From the NCBI RefSeq assembly GCF_003287355.1, contig NZ_QMIM01000032.1:1-54767 (forward strand): a DNA stretch of 54,767 nt, written 5' to 3'. Of the stretch, positions 8,912 through 17,811 are shown one piece after another (position 1 is the stretch's first letter; the number at the start of each line of letters is the position of its first letter). A program made the translations under genes and the position numbers. A model generated the notes under the pieces. That model saw only the letters and a program-made list of their open reading frames with translations. It did not search any database and had not been told where the DNA came from. Source of the DNA: Halorubrum sp. 48-1-W. Lineage in GTDB: Archaea; Halobacteriota; Halobacteria; Halobacteriales; Haloferacaceae.

Positions 8912-9256
8912 CTACGCCAACGCCGCCCGTATCTCGTCCGCACCCGTGACGCCGACGAACCGCTCGACCTCCTCGCCGTCGCGGTATATCGCCACGGTGG
9001 GGATCGATCGGACGCTCGCCTCGGCTGCGAGTCCGGCGTGTTCGTCGGTGTCGACGCCGAGCACCGGGGCGTCGACGGTGCCCGCGAGCTCTTCGAGGAT
9101 GGGCGTCTGCTGTTTACACGGCCCGCACCAGTCCGCGAAGTAGTCGACGACGACCCGCTCGTTCGCTGTGACGATCTCGCGGAACGACTCCGCGCTCTCC
9201 ACGTCGACGATGCCGTTCGTGTCCGCACCGCCGCCGGAAACCGAGTCGGATGACAT
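8912..9256 (-). CDS. Thioredoxin
   Basis: 114 residues with the classical active site ADWCGPCKQQTP (WCGPC at residues 43-47), cis-proline context SIPTVAIY and terminal helix. A non-conserved acidic head of about 15 residues precedes the fold. It should act as a cytosolic dithiol-disulfide oxidoreductase reduced by a thioredoxin reductase encoded elsewhere. The ATG at 9256 is kept because the acidic head is usual in haloarchaeal thioredoxins. Long antisense reading frames over this gene are shadows of its GC-skewed codons. Confidence 0.93.
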   Translation of the reverse strand: MSSDSVSGGGADTNGIVDVESAESFREIVTANERVVVDYFADWCGPCKQQTPILEELAGTVDAPVLGVDTDEHAGLAAEASVRSIPTVAIYRDGEEVERFVGVTGADEIRAALA

Positions 9257-9369
9257 GGAGCTTCCTAGGCTCCGTGGAGGGATGTCCCTTCGCGAACCGC
9301 GAGGTAAGCGGGTTACCGTCCGGTCACCGCCGGGCAGTGCGCACGGGAGCGTCCCCCACGGGTTCCCCG

Positions 9370-9429
9370 GGCGGGTGGTGCCCCTGCGAGTGGTGTTCAG
9401 GCGGGAGGTGCCCCCGCGAGTGGTGCCGA
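9370..9429. repeat. 30-bp direct repeat, 2 imperfect copies
   Basis: Units 9370-9399 and 9400-9429 share GGCGGG(T/A)GGTGCCCC and GCGAGTGGTG. They lie in the 222-nt gap between the divergent thioredoxin and glucoamylase genes, just upstream of the latter's TATA-like TTATCA at 9451-9456. Confidence 0.85.
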
Positions 9430-9478
9430 GCGTACACGCCCGCCCCGGACTTATCAGCGTGGTAATCGTTTACTGCCC

Positions 9479-11533
9479 ATGCCAGTCGAGTCGAACGCAC
9501 CGTCGGTACCGAGCGACAAGGACGCGATCCTCAGCGCGCCGCGCGACGACGGTGCGAACGTCCTGTTGACGGCGAACAGCTACGACGACCCCGAACGCGG
9601 CCGTCACGGGGCGATCATCGAGGAGACGTCGGCGTTCCGGTCCGACATCGAGCTGTTCTACGACCTCCACACACTCGCGTGGAACGCCGACGAGGGACAC
9701 ACGCTGGACGCCCGCGACGACGCCGTCGCCGGTGACGTCTCGTACGCGTCGAGCCGTGTCCCCGAGATAACCCTCGAGAACCGCTTCGACGAGCCGGGGT
9801 CGACCGGGACCCTCACGCAACGGGTCGTCGCCAGCGTCGACACCTGCGGCCTCCTGATCCGCACCGACGCCGAGTTCGAGACGGTCGCGGAGCGGACCTT
9901 CTACACCGTCGCCGACCTCGGGATCCACGGTCACGACCACGAGGACCCCAACGCGGTCCAGGAGGCGTTCGTCACGGAGCGGGACGGCGCGGAGCTGGTG
10001 GTCGCGACGGACGGCGACCGGTGGCTGGCGATCGCACAGGACCGCCACGGAAAGCGCGGGTTCGACGGTCGCCGGATCGGTCACACCGGAGTCTCGACCG
10101 GCCCGGAACGGAGCGCGTGGGCCGACGTCTACGAGGGCAACGACGGCTTCGTCGCCGACGCCGAGCGGGCCGAGGGGAACCTCGACGTGGGCGTCGGGCT
10201 GTACGTCGGCGAGACCGACACGGCGTCGTGGCTCACGGGCGTCGGGTTCGGCTACGGCGAGGACGTGGCGGTCGAACACGCCCTGCGCCTCCTCGACCGG
10301 GGGTACGCAGCCGAACGGGAGTCGTTCGCGACGGCGTGGGAGGAGTGGCACGAGACGGTCTCGGACGGGCCGACCGACGACCCCGTAGCCGACGACCTCT
10401 ACGAGCGGTCGTTGACGGCGATGAAGTGCGCACAGGACGGCTGTTGCGGCGTCATCGCCGGCGCGTTCAAGCCGAGCGATATGACGTACAAGTTCATCTG
10501 GCCGCGCGATCAGGTGATCATCACGCAGGCGCTGATCGCGGCCGGGGCCGAGCATGAGGCACGGCTCGCGCTCCGGTGGTTCGACGAGAACCAGATCACC
10601 GGCGACGTCGTCGACGACCGTGGGATCGACCGACACGGGACGTGGTGGCAGAACTACTACGTCACCGGCGAGCCCCACTGGCGGGCGCTCCAGCTCGATC
10701 AGGTGGGCGGCCCGATATACGCTCACTGGCTCGTCTGGCGGGAGACCGGCGACGACGACCTGCTCGAGACCCATTACGACATGTCGAAGCGAGCGGCGGA
10801 GTTCCTGCTCTCGTACGACAACGGCTACGGCTTCCCGGAGAAACACCAGGACCCGTGGGAGGAGATATGGGGTCACAGCACCGAGGGGACGGCCGCGGCG
10901 ATCGCCGGCCTCCGTGCGATGGGCGAGCTCGCCGACGCGCGCGACGAGGATTCCTTCGCCGAGGAGTGTCGCGAGCGGGCCGCGGTGTGGGCGGACAACG
11001 TCGAGACGTACTGTTTCAAGCCGACGCCGTACGGCGACGCGCTCGTCACGGCGGACAGCCCGGAGACGCCGTCCGACCCGCCGGCCGACGCCCGACCGGA
11101 CGCCGCGTCGTTCATGGCGGTCTGGCCGTGGAATGTCGTCGAACCCGAGGGCGACGCTGTCACCGCGACGCTCGCCGCCACCGACGACGAGGCGTGGGTC
11201 GCGGGCGACACGCCCTGCCTCGGTCGGTACCCCGGCGACCGCTACACGCCCACGGGGACCGTCGAGGACGGCGGCTGGCCGCTCTGTGAGGCGTACGCCG
11301 ACGTCGCCCGCTGGCTCGGCGGAACCGACCCGGACGCCGTCGCGGACCACGTCTTCGAGGACGCCCACGAGTGGACGACGACCGCCGGCCTCCTCCCCGA
11401 GCGCGTCGACGGGAGCGGCGACGTCCGGTGGAACTCGAACCTCCAGTGGAGCCAGGCGACGTACCTGCTGCTCGTCGAGAACCACGTCCGCGACGAGGCG
11501 TTCGGGCTCGCGCCCGGCGGCCGCGCCGACTGA
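9479..11533 (+). CDS. Glycoside hydrolase family 15 protein (glucoamylase/glucodextranase-like)
   Basis: 684 residues. The first ~290 form the GH15 N-terminal beta-sandwich. The rest is the (alpha/alpha)6 barrel, entered at KFIWPRDQVII, where W-P-R-D lines the -1 subsite. The general acid glutamate is in PWEEIWGHSTEGT and the second catalytic glutamate is probably in LLPERVDG. The enzyme should release glucose from the non-reducing ends of alpha-glucans. There is no signal peptide, so it probably acts on intracellular glycogen-like or imported oligosaccharides. It ends 73 nt before the DUF4112 gene. ATG 9479 follows TTATCA at 9451-9456 with leaderless spacing. Confidence 0.92.
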   Translation: MPVESNAPSVPSDKDAILSAPRDDGANVLLTANSYDDPERGRHGAIIEETSAFRSDIELFYDLHTLAWNADEGHTLDARDDAVAGDVSYASSRVPEITLENRFDEPGSTGTLTQRVVASVDTCGLLIRTDAEFETVAERTFYTVADLGIHGHDHEDPNAVQEAFVTERDGAELVVATDGDRWLAIAQDRHGKRGFDGRRIGHTGVSTGPERSAWADVYEGNDGFVADAERAEGNLDVGVGLYVGETDTASWLTGVGFGYGEDVAVEHALRLLDRGYAAERESFATAWEEWHETVSDGPTDDPVADDLYERSLTAMKCAQDGCCGVIAGAFKPSDMTYKFIWPRDQVIITQALIAAGAEHEARLALRWFDENQITGDVVDDRGIDRHGTWWQNYYVTGEPHWRALQLDQVGGPIYAHWLVWRETGDDDLLETHYDMSKRAAEFLLSYDNGYGFPEKHQDPWEEIWGHSTEGTAAAIAGLRAMGELADARDEDSFAEECRERAAVWADNVETYCFKPTPYGDALVTADSPETPSDPPADARPDAASFMAVWPWNVVEPEGDAVTATLAATDDEAWVAGDTPCLGRYPGDRYTPTGTVEDGGWPLCEAYADVARWLGGTDPDAVADHVFEDAHEWTTTAGLLPERVDGSGDVRWNSNLQWSQATYLLLVENHVRDEAFGLAPGGRAD

Positions 11534-11606
11534 GACGTACCGACGCGCGTCGTCGCGTGCGACGCGTCGACACCACGGTTATCGGGCGGGGGCCCGTACG
11601 GAACCT

Positions 11607-12023
11607 ATGACGGGTGAACGGGAGAGCGCCCTGCTGACCGAGTTCGACGAGCGGATAGAGCGCCTGCCGAGGTCGGTCGACCGGGCGGCGGTCGAGCGGA
11701 TGCGGTTCGTGGCGTACGTCCTCGACGAGGGGATCCGCGTTCCGGGAGCGGACTACCGCATCGGTATCGATCCGTTGCTCGGCGTCCTCCCGGGCGCGGG
11801 CGACGTACTCAGCGGCGCGTTCTCACTGTACATCGTGCTCGAGGCGGCCCGCCTCGGCGTGTCCTACGCGACGCTGCTCAGAATGATCGCGAACGTCTCC
11901 GTGGACGTGATCGCGGGGACGGTCCCGGTCGCGGGCGACCTCTTCGACGCCGTCTGGAAGGCGAACAAGCGCAACTTCGAACTGGCGTTGGACGACCTCG
12001 CGACCGGAACACCCCGGAAGTAG
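11607..12023 (+). CDS. DUF4112 domain membrane-associated protein
   Basis: 138 residues. The DUF4112 signature is clear: RIGIDPLLGVLPGAGDVLSG, then a hydrophobic stretch, then a second GDLFD repeat near VPVAGDLFDAVWKANKRN. Two short hydrophobic segments, about residues 65-85 and 90-110, suggest a small membrane protein. The function of the family is unknown. The ATG at 11607 lies after a gap from the glucoamylase; the frame is open further upstream only as a shadow of that gene. Confidence 0.88.
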   Translation: MTGERESALLTEFDERIERLPRSVDRAAVERMRFVAYVLDEGIRVPGADYRIGIDPLLGVLPGAGDVLSGAFSLYIVLEAARLGVSYATLLRMIANVSVDVIAGTVPVAGDLFDAVWKANKRNFELALDDLATGTPRK

Positions 12024-12108
12024 CCGTCGGTGACGGGCTGTAGTCGAGGGCGAGCGGAGCCTTCCCGAGATTTCCCGGGCGCCGGCGCCGAGCCGAGCGG
12101 GAGGGTCC

Positions 12109-12525
12109 CTACTCCGACGCGGCCACGTCGAGCGCCGTCGACCGCCATCGGTCGACCGCCCGGGCGACGACGTCCTCGGTCGTGTGGTCCGAGACGACGG
12201 AGTACTGGTACACGTGCCCTCCGGAGTCGAGCAGTCGGCGCACTCGCGTCACGAGTCCGGCCTCCCGCAGCCGGTTCAACGACCGGTTCACGTTGCTACG
12301 GTCCCGGTCGAGGTGGTCGGCTAGTTCCCGGGTCGTCGAGCTCGGAACCTCGTCCACCGCGTCGTAGGTCCGGACGTCGGCGGCACCGAGCCCGAACACG
12401 GTCCGGAAGACGTCGTCCCGGGACGGCTCGGACACGGAGGGTTCCGTGCCACTGCCGCGCTCACCACGGAGCGTGAAGCCCCGGTCGATCGACCCCTCAC
12501 GGGGCGGATCGGTGCGACTACTCAT
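12109..12525 (-). CDS. Helix-turn-helix transcriptional regulator (TrmB/MarR-like)
   Basis: 138 residues. A winged-helix DNA-binding domain occupies roughly residues 55-125: VPSSTTRELADHLDRDRSN for the helix-turn-helix, then LNRLREAGLVTRVRR and the wing. About 45 acidic/charged residues precede it. The segment LDSGGHVYQYSVVSD resembles the wing-to-effector transition of archaeal TrmB-type regulators, but no sugar-binding domain follows, so it is a DNA-binding-only protein. Its start overlaps the stop of the HxlR-type gene by 8 nt, so the two are co-transcribed. The target is unknown. Confidence 0.8.
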   Translation of the reverse strand: MSSRTDPPREGSIDRGFTLRGERGSGTEPSVSEPSRDDVFRTVFGLGAADVRTYDAVDEVPSSTTRELADHLDRDRSNVNRSLNRLREAGLVTRVRRLLDSGGHVYQYSVVSDHTTEDVVARAVDRWRSTALDVAASE

Positions 12526-12946
12526 CGGCGACCTCCCCGCCGATCGCGCCCGAACGACGCAACGACGTTCGGGCGTCCGACCGAGCGATCGCCTCGCCGG
12601 CGAGGTGTTCGCGGCCCCAGCGAAGCATCGGGTCGAGGACCGCCTCGAGGTCGTGCCCGCGTTCGGTCAGGGTGTACCGGACCCGGACCGGCTTCTCGCT
12701 CACGACCTCGCGGTCGACGAGCCCCGCGTCCTGGAGCGTCGAGAGGCTGTCGGAGAGCATCTTGTTCGACACGTCGTCGATCGCTGAGCCGAGTTCGCTG
12801 AATGTGTGCGGTTCCCCGTTCAGCAACTGTGCGAGGATGACCGGGTGCCACTTGTGACCCAGGACGTCGGCGACCTCGATGAGGAGCCGTTGTGTCCGCT
12901 TGTGCGTGCCGTCGAGTCGGGATATCGGGATCGGTTCCGTGCTCAT
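12518..12946 (-). CDS. HxlR family winged-helix transcriptional regulator
   Basis: 142 residues. HxlR features are visible in order: ADVLGHKWHPVILAQL (first helix), TFSELGSAIDDVSNKMLSDS (recognition helix region), LQDAGLVDREV and the wing ending VRYTLTERGHDLEAVL. HxlR proteins are small dimeric regulators, often responding to redox or reactive electrophiles. The ATG at 12946 (MSTEPIPISRL) is preferred; CATACC near 12970 could be the TATA element, and a 13-bp inverted repeat lies at 12985-13020 just upstream. The frame extends further upstream only as a shadow of the next gene. Confidence 0.87.
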   Translation of the reverse strand: MSTEPIPISRLDGTHKRTQRLLIEVADVLGHKWHPVILAQLLNGEPHTFSELGSAIDDVSNKMLSDSLSTLQDAGLVDREVVSEKPVRVRYTLTERGHDLEAVLDPMLRWGREHLAGEAIARSDARTSLRRSGAIGGEVADE

Positions 12947-12984
12947 GGATACGTACTCGTGGGGCCTCGGTATGGTCACCCACG

Positions 12985-13020
12985 CTACGTGTCTCGGCCG
13001 GAGGGTACCGAGACACGTAG
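12985..13020. promoter_or_regulatory. Perfect 13-bp inverted repeat upstream of the HxlR-type gene
   Basis: CTACGTGTCTCGG at 12985-12997 and its exact complement CCGAGACACGTAG at 13008-13020 are separated by 10 nt. It lies 39 nt upstream of the HxlR-type start, next to a probable promoter, and 18 nt past the stop of the PAS-GAF regulator. It could be an operator, possibly autoregulatory, or a terminator hairpin for the upstream gene; no T-run supports the latter. Confidence 0.7.
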
Positions 13021-13037
13021 GTTCGCTCTCGATTCCG

Positions 13038-15551
13038 TCACGTCGACCCGTCGTCCACGAACGAAGAGACGAGGGCGCGTTCCGCCACGCGGAGGTGTTG
13101 GTGGAGCGTCGCGGAGGCGATATCGAGGCTCTCGGCGACCTCCTCGGCCGTGTGCTCCCGTGGCCAGTCGTAGTAGCCCTCCTCGTAGGCCGTCTCCAGC
13201 ACCGACCGTTGTCGCTCGGTGAGGTCGACCGCGCCGTCGGCCGGGAACACGAGGTCCGCTCTGGGGGTCCGGGTCTGTCGCTTGGCGACCAACCCGACGT
13301 CGTCCCAGTGTTCGGCGAGCGCGTCGAGGACACGCGTGACGTCCTCGTCGCCCGGAACCCGGGCGATCAGCCTCGTTTCGCCGTCCACAGCGTACAGCGA
13401 CACGAGACTGAAACCGACCTCGGCCAACAGCCGCGGCGGGGCACCGTCGACCGTTATCTCGACGAGACACGACCCGTCGCGACGCCCGACGAGCCGACAT
13501 CCGCGAACCTCGGGATAGTCGTCGAGGAACGTTCGGATCGCCTCGAAGTCGTCGTGCGTGATCCGTACCTCGTAGGCGTATTCTCCCTCGCTGTCGCCGG
13601 CGCTCCCGAGGTGTTCACACCGGCAGTCGAACGCCGTAGAGAGGTCCGCGAGCGGGCTCGCAAAAGCGAACTCCAGTTCGACCGCGTCGCTCTCGCTCAG
13701 CGTGTTCCGCCGACGGTCCGCGACCATCGCGAAGCCGAGCGTCTCGCCGAGCAGTTCGAGGCCGCCCTGCGTCGTTTCGGCGAAGCCGCTCTCGTCGGTC
13801 CCCGCCACGGCGAGCACGCCGAACCGCTGTCGACCGCAGGCGACCGGGACCGCGGCGGCGATCGTCTCCACGTCGGCGTCCGGTCCGGCGTCCGGGTCGG
13901 AGCGCTCGGGGGCTTCGGGCTCCTCGTCGGAGCCGGAGGTCCCGCCGTCGACGTTCCCTGACTCGAACCGTCGGCGCTCGACGACGGCGGCGTCGGCCTC
14001 GTGGCTCTTCCGGACCAGCCGCTCTGCGAACGGGGACGTGACGAACGACTCCTCGTCGATTTCGACGAACGCGTCCGTCGCGACGGAACTGGAATCGATC
14101 GTCACGGCCTCGGCGTCCGCCTCGCCGTCCACGCTCGCGATCCACGCGGCACGGTACAGCGACGACCCGGCGAGGTCCTCACAGACTCCTCGCTTGACCT
14201 CAGGGACGCTCGTCGCTCGCAACACCGAGCGGATCACCTCCGTGACGAGCGTGTTGAACCGGTCCGTCGCCGCAAGCTCACCGCGGCGACGCTCCAGTTC
14301 GGTCCGCCGGGAGCGGAGCCGTTCCTCGCGCTCCGCGCGCGTGAACGCGGAACGGACGACGCCGGCGAACAGCTCGACCAGCTGGACGTCGAACGACGTC
14401 AGCGACTCCTCGCGTTCGAAGACGCTCAGGACGCCGAACTCGCCGAGCGGTACGTGAGCCTCGGCCCGACACGGGTCGGCGGCGTACGGGTCCGCCGCCG
14501 TCGACTCGTTTCGGACCGTCTCGCCGTTCCGGTACGCCGCGCCGGCGTTCGACGACTTGAGGTCGTAGGCGACCTCGGACCGGACGAGCTCCGCGGCCGC
14601 GTCGGTCGTGGCGGTCCGTACGAGCTCGTTGGCGTCGGCGTCGTACAGGCGGACACAACAGAGCTCGTGACCGAGGACGTCCGCGACCGTCCGGACCGCG
14701 ATCCGGCCCACGTCGTCGCGGTCGACCGCTGTGAGGAGCTCACGGCTCGACTCCGTCACCCCCCTGAGGCGACGTTCCCGCCGACGCTCCTCGCTCACGT
14801 CGCGGGCGACGCAGACGAACTCGTCGTCCTCGAGCCCCGTCACGGAGGCTCGAACGGGCACGTCCTCGCCGTCGTCCCGCGGGACCGTGAGTTCCCCGCG
14901 CCACTCGCCCGATTCGACGACCGTGGGACGGCAGTCGAGTTCGAAGCGGTCGCTGCTCGCACACAGGTCGTCCCACGCCGCGCCGACGAGCGCGTCCGGG
15001 TCGTCGTACCCGAACAGGGAGGCGTACGCCGCGTTCGCGTGGACGACCGCGCCGGCGGCGTCGAGCACGGCGATGCCGTCGTGGGCCGCCGCCATCGCCG
15101 CCGACCGCCGACGAAGCTCCCGCTGTCGTTCCGTGCGCGCGGAGACGTCGCGCACGATGGCGAGGATCCCGTCGCGGTCGTCGAACCGGACGGTGGTCGC
15201 AGTGACGTCGACGGGGACGACGTCGCCGTCCCGCGTGTGACACGACAGCTCCGTCGTGACCCCGCCACCTCGGTCGCGAACCCGCTCGACGAACGCCTCG
15301 AACACGTCGTAATCCTGCGGGTGGATGTCCGGAGGGCCGAGCGACAGGAGCCGATCGCGGTCGTATCCTAAGAGCTCGCAGGCCCGGTCGTTACAGCGGA
15401 CGATCCGGTTCGCCTCGGGGTCGACGACGAGGACCGCGTCGGGCGTGTGCTCGAACAGTCGGTCGATGACGGCCGGCGTGACCCGATCCGGTCCCGGATC
15501 GGCCCCCGCACTGCGGTCCGACGCCGCTCCTGGGTCGGGGGGATCGGTCAT
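13038..15551 (-). CDS. PAS-PAS-GAF-GAF-HTH_10 regulator (bacterio-opsin activator/Bat type)
   Basis: 837 residues, no kinase domain. PAS 1 spans about residues 24-145 (DRLFEHTPDAVLVVDPEANR), PAS 2 about 150-262, a first GAF about 270-430 and a second GAF-like domain about 440-640. The Bat-associated domain then covers about 650-770 and a C-terminal HTH_10 about 775-830 (LTERQRSVLETAYEEGYYDWP). This is a one-component sensor-regulator: PAS/GAF domains sense redox, light or small ligands and the HTH binds DNA. The opsin activator Bat is the prototype, but no opsin gene is present, so the regulon is unknown. Two small HTH genes follow on the same strand. A 14-codon frame is coupled to its start. 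Confidence 0.92.
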   Translation of the reverse strand: MTDPPDPGAASDRSAGADPGPDRVTPAVIDRLFEHTPDAVLVVDPEANRIVRCNDRACELLGYDRDRLLSLGPPDIHPQDYDVFEAFVERVRDRGGGVTTELSCHTRDGDVVPVDVTATTVRFDDRDGILAIVRDVSARTERQRELRRRSAAMAAAHDGIAVLDAAGAVVHANAAYASLFGYDDPDALVGAAWDDLCASSDRFELDCRPTVVESGEWRGELTVPRDDGEDVPVRASVTGLEDDEFVCVARDVSEERRRERRLRGVTESSRELLTAVDRDDVGRIAVRTVADVLGHELCCVRLYDADANELVRTATTDAAAELVRSEVAYDLKSSNAGAAYRNGETVRNESTAADPYAADPCRAEAHVPLGEFGVLSVFEREESLTSFDVQLVELFAGVVRSAFTRAEREERLRSRRTELERRRGELAATDRFNTLVTEVIRSVLRATSVPEVKRGVCEDLAGSSLYRAAWIASVDGEADAEAVTIDSSSVATDAFVEIDEESFVTSPFAERLVRKSHEADAAVVERRRFESGNVDGGTSGSDEEPEAPERSDPDAGPDADVETIAAAVPVACGRQRFGVLAVAGTDESGFAETTQGGLELLGETLGFAMVADRRRNTLSESDAVELEFAFASPLADLSTAFDCRCEHLGSAGDSEGEYAYEVRITHDDFEAIRTFLDDYPEVRGCRLVGRRDGSCLVEITVDGAPPRLLAEVGFSLVSLYAVDGETRLIARVPGDEDVTRVLDALAEHWDDVGLVAKRQTRTPRADLVFPADGAVDLTERQRSVLETAYEEGYYDWPREHTAEEVAESLDIASATLHQHLRVAERALVSSFVDDGST

Positions 15552-15592
15552 GTCGGGGCGTCAGGAAGGGACGGGAGGTGGTGGTCGGTCAT
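15548..15592 (-). CDS. Possible 14-residue leader peptide coupled to the PAS-GAF-HTH_10 gene
   Basis: ATG at 15590-15592 opens a 14-codon frame (MTDHHLPSLPDAPT). Its TGA overlaps the ATG of the downstream regulator in an ATGA arrangement at 15548-15551. A/T-rich candidates on the minus strand (GAATACAG at 15612-15619 and TTCTTAA at 15631-15637) could drive a short-leader transcript starting near this ATG. The coupling geometry is exact, but a 14-codon frame can arise by chance. Confidence 0.3.
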   Translation of the reverse strand: MTDHHLPSLPDAPT

Positions 15593-15727
15593 TCGGGGGC
15601 GCGTTCTGGGGCTGTATTCGACGCGCAGGCTTAAGAATCCAACCGCGCACACGGGTCGTTTGCTCGATGACGGTCGCCGCGCCGAATCGAAGAACGGAAC
15701 GCCACAGCCGGTGACGTACCGACCCGA

Positions 15728-16093
15728 TCAGGACACCGTGAGCAGTTCGTACCCGTTCTCGACGAGCGCCGCGACGTCGGGACCGTGCTCCTCGCCGGCG
15801 GCGCCGAGCAGGGGGATCGCCTCCGAGCGGCAGCCGGCAACCGCGTCGAAGGCGGCCGCACAGTACGCGCAGGCGGCGATCTCGGCGTCGCCGTCCATCG
15901 CCCGGTCGAGCCCCTCACGGAGCGGGTGGTCGACCCGCGTCCGCAACTCGCCGGGCCATCGGGTCGCCGACCCGTCGAGGTACAGCCGCACGTCGTGGCC
16001 CGCGTCGGCGAGCCGGAGCGCGTACTCCACCCCGTTGAGCGCGCTCCCGGCTCGCTCCGGACCGGCAGTCATCAACACCGCGAACCGTCCCAT
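15728..16093 (-). CDS. DsrE family protein
   Basis: 121 residues with the DsrE/F fold pattern: a first strand FAVLMTAGPERAGSALNG, an amphipathic helix, a second strand VRLYLDGSAT and the cysteine pair ACAYC near residues 68-71. The C-terminal strand GYELLTVS closes the fold. Family members carry persulfide sulfur in relay systems or act in redox processes; no Tus or Dsr partners are adjacent. TTTATC on the minus strand at 16115-16120 places the transcription start at the ATG, so the mRNA is probably leaderless. Confidence 0.82.
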   Translation of the reverse strand: MGRFAVLMTAGPERAGSALNGVEYALRLADAGHDVRLYLDGSATRWPGELRTRVDHPLREGLDRAMDGDAEIAACAYCAAAFDAVAGCRSEAIPLLGAAGEEHGPDVAALVENGYELLTVS

Positions 16094-16305
16094 ACCGATC
16101 GACCGACGTGGATCAGATAAACGCTATCGGGGGCTGCGGTTACCTCGTTACGGTTCGGTTACCGTCAACGTCCCGGACCCACCGGACGCCATCGAAACGC
16201 AGTGGGGGAGTCGTCCGCTTGGCCAGCCCGTCGACGACGTGATCGCGGTGGCCGAACTAGACCGGCGAGAGCGTCGCCACCTTCGTCCCGGACGCCGGAG
16301 GCCTC

Positions 16306-17712
16306 CTATCGGTCCGAGAGTGCCGCCGTCGCCTCCCGGAACAGTCCGTCGAGTATCTCCGGCGTGGTCGGGTGGTACGCCCGGTCGGGGACCTCGCGGA
16401 CGTCCAGTTCCATCTCGACGACGACCTGCATCGTCTTCGCCATCACGTCGGCGTGGTAGTGGAGGCCCTGATAGCCGAGGACCGTTCCGTCGGTGCCGAC
16501 GACGAGGCGAGCCAACCCCTCGGGGACGTTCTTGGTCTTGAACACGCCGTCGTCGGCCGCCTCACGGGTGACGACGAGGTGGTCGACGCCCACAGCCTCG
16601 GCCGACACTGCCGAGTGACCGACGCGGGCGAACGGGAGGACCCCCAGCCCCGAGAAGACCACGTGGTGGTGAACGTTCGTGTACTCGACGAGCGGGTCGC
16701 CGTCGCGATGTCGTCGAACGTTCTCCGCGGCCGTCACCCCCTGTTCCTTGGCGACGTGGAGGATCGGCTCCTTTCCGTTGGCGTCGCCGACGACGAAGAC
16801 GCGGTCGTCGTCCCGCGCCTGCATCGTGTCCTCGACCCAGCCCGGACCCGGGACGAGCGACGTCTCCGCGAGCCCCAGCCGGTCGAGCGTCGGGCGACGG
16901 CCGGTGAACGCGAACAGCTGGTCTGCTTCGACGACCCGCTCCTCGCCGTCCTCGACGACGTGGAGTTCGACGCCGTCCCCGTCGGCCGACGTGACGCGCT
17001 GCTCCTCGGTACGCGTGAGCACGTCGACGTCGAAGGCGTCCCGATAGTACTCGAGGAGGGCGTCCCCGAACGGGTCGTCGGCCTCGTCGAGCGGCCGGGC
17101 GTCGTGTTCGATGACGGTGAGGTCCATGCCCGCCGCCTCGCTGAGGTACGGCACGAGCTCCATGCCGACGTACCCGAACCCCATGACGACACCGGAGTCG
17201 CCGAACGACGTCGCGTCGAGCACGTCGTCGCTCGTCAGCACCTCCACGTCGTCGATGCCCGGGAGCGCCGGGACGTTCGCCGTCGACCCGGTCGCGATCA
17301 CCACGTAGTCGGGCTCGAGCGTCCGACTGCCGACCGCGAGCTCCCCGTCGTCGACGAACGCCGCGGTGTCGTGAACGAACCGGACCCCGTCCCGCTCGGT
17401 GAGTCGGTCGATCGCTTTGCGGCGATGGGCAGCGAAGTTCGACGTGTGCTCGTTCTTCCGGTCGACGACCGCCTCGAGGTCGACGTCCGGCAACGGCCCC
17501 GAGAGCCGGTCGTCGTGACGCGCCGAAAATCGGTGTTCGGCGGCCGAGAGCACCTCCTTCGAGGGCATACACCCGCGGAGGATACACAGCCCGCCTCCCG
17601 GGTCGCCGTCGTCGATGAGCGTCAGCTCGATCTCCGGGTCCTCCGCGAGTCGATCGGCGACGGCGGCGCCGGCGCTCCCGTACGCGCCGACGATAGCGAC
17701 GTGTGTAGACAT
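16306..17712 (-). CDS. Class I pyridine nucleotide-disulfide oxidoreductase (dihydrolipoyl dehydrogenase/mercuric reductase-like)
   Basis: 468 residues. The FAD motif is an unusual GAYGSAG near residue 9, the redox-active disulfide is CILRGC in GGGLCILRGCMPSKEVL, and an NAD(P)-binding glycine motif occurs at VMGFGYVGMEL. The second FAD motif is VFVVGDANGKEPI, and the catalytic C-terminal His-Glu dyad is YHPTTPEIL. All catalytic elements are present, so it should be an active flavin disulfide reductase. Without E2 or mer genes nearby the physiological partner (lipoamide, mycothiol-like thiol, metal ion) is open. TTTATA on the minus strand (17736-17741) lies 24-29 nt upstream of the ATG. Confidence 0.9.
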   Translation of the reverse strand: MSTHVAIVGAYGSAGAAVADRLAEDPEIELTLIDDGDPGGGLCILRGCMPSKEVLSAAEHRFSARHDDRLSGPLPDVDLEAVVDRKNEHTSNFAAHRRKAIDRLTERDGVRFVHDTAAFVDDGELAVGSRTLEPDYVVIATGSTANVPALPGIDDVEVLTSDDVLDATSFGDSGVVMGFGYVGMELVPYLSEAAGMDLTVIEHDARPLDEADDPFGDALLEYYRDAFDVDVLTRTEEQRVTSADGDGVELHVVEDGEERVVEADQLFAFTGRRPTLDRLGLAETSLVPGPGWVEDTMQARDDDRVFVVGDANGKEPILHVAKEQGVTAAENVRRHRDGDPLVEYTNVHHHVVFSGLGVLPFARVGHSAVSAEAVGVDHLVVTREAADDGVFKTKNVPEGLARLVVGTDGTVLGYQGLHYHADVMAKTMQVVVEMELDVREVPDRAYHPTTPEILDGLFREATAALSDR

Positions 17713-17811
17713 GGGTAGTGGTTTCGGGTTCCGGGTATAAATCGACCCATTCCGTGCCCGAAGAAGCCAGTCGAGCCGGGCCTACAGCGGCGGTCCGATC
17801 CGTCCCGCGGG

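Noticed and set aside
8501-9253. Plus-strand frame opposite the thioredoxin gene
   Set aside because: It crosses the 30-bp repeat array and the hairpin and is antisense to a clear thioredoxin; composition is not protein-like.
9470-11485. Long open frame on the minus strand opposite the GH15 gene, and similar long antisense frames at 2144-3019, 6799-7743, 17812-18888 and 32668-34230
   Set aside because: They mirror GC-rich codon usage of the real gene, are rich in Arg/Val/Asp runs, and show no family motif.
15447-16541. Plus-strand frame containing VTVNVPDPPDAIETQWGSR between the DsrE gene and the disulfide oxidoreductase
   Set aside because: A short stretch looks coding, but the frame overlaps two minus-strand genes and has no plausible start; kept only as a possible tiny remnant.
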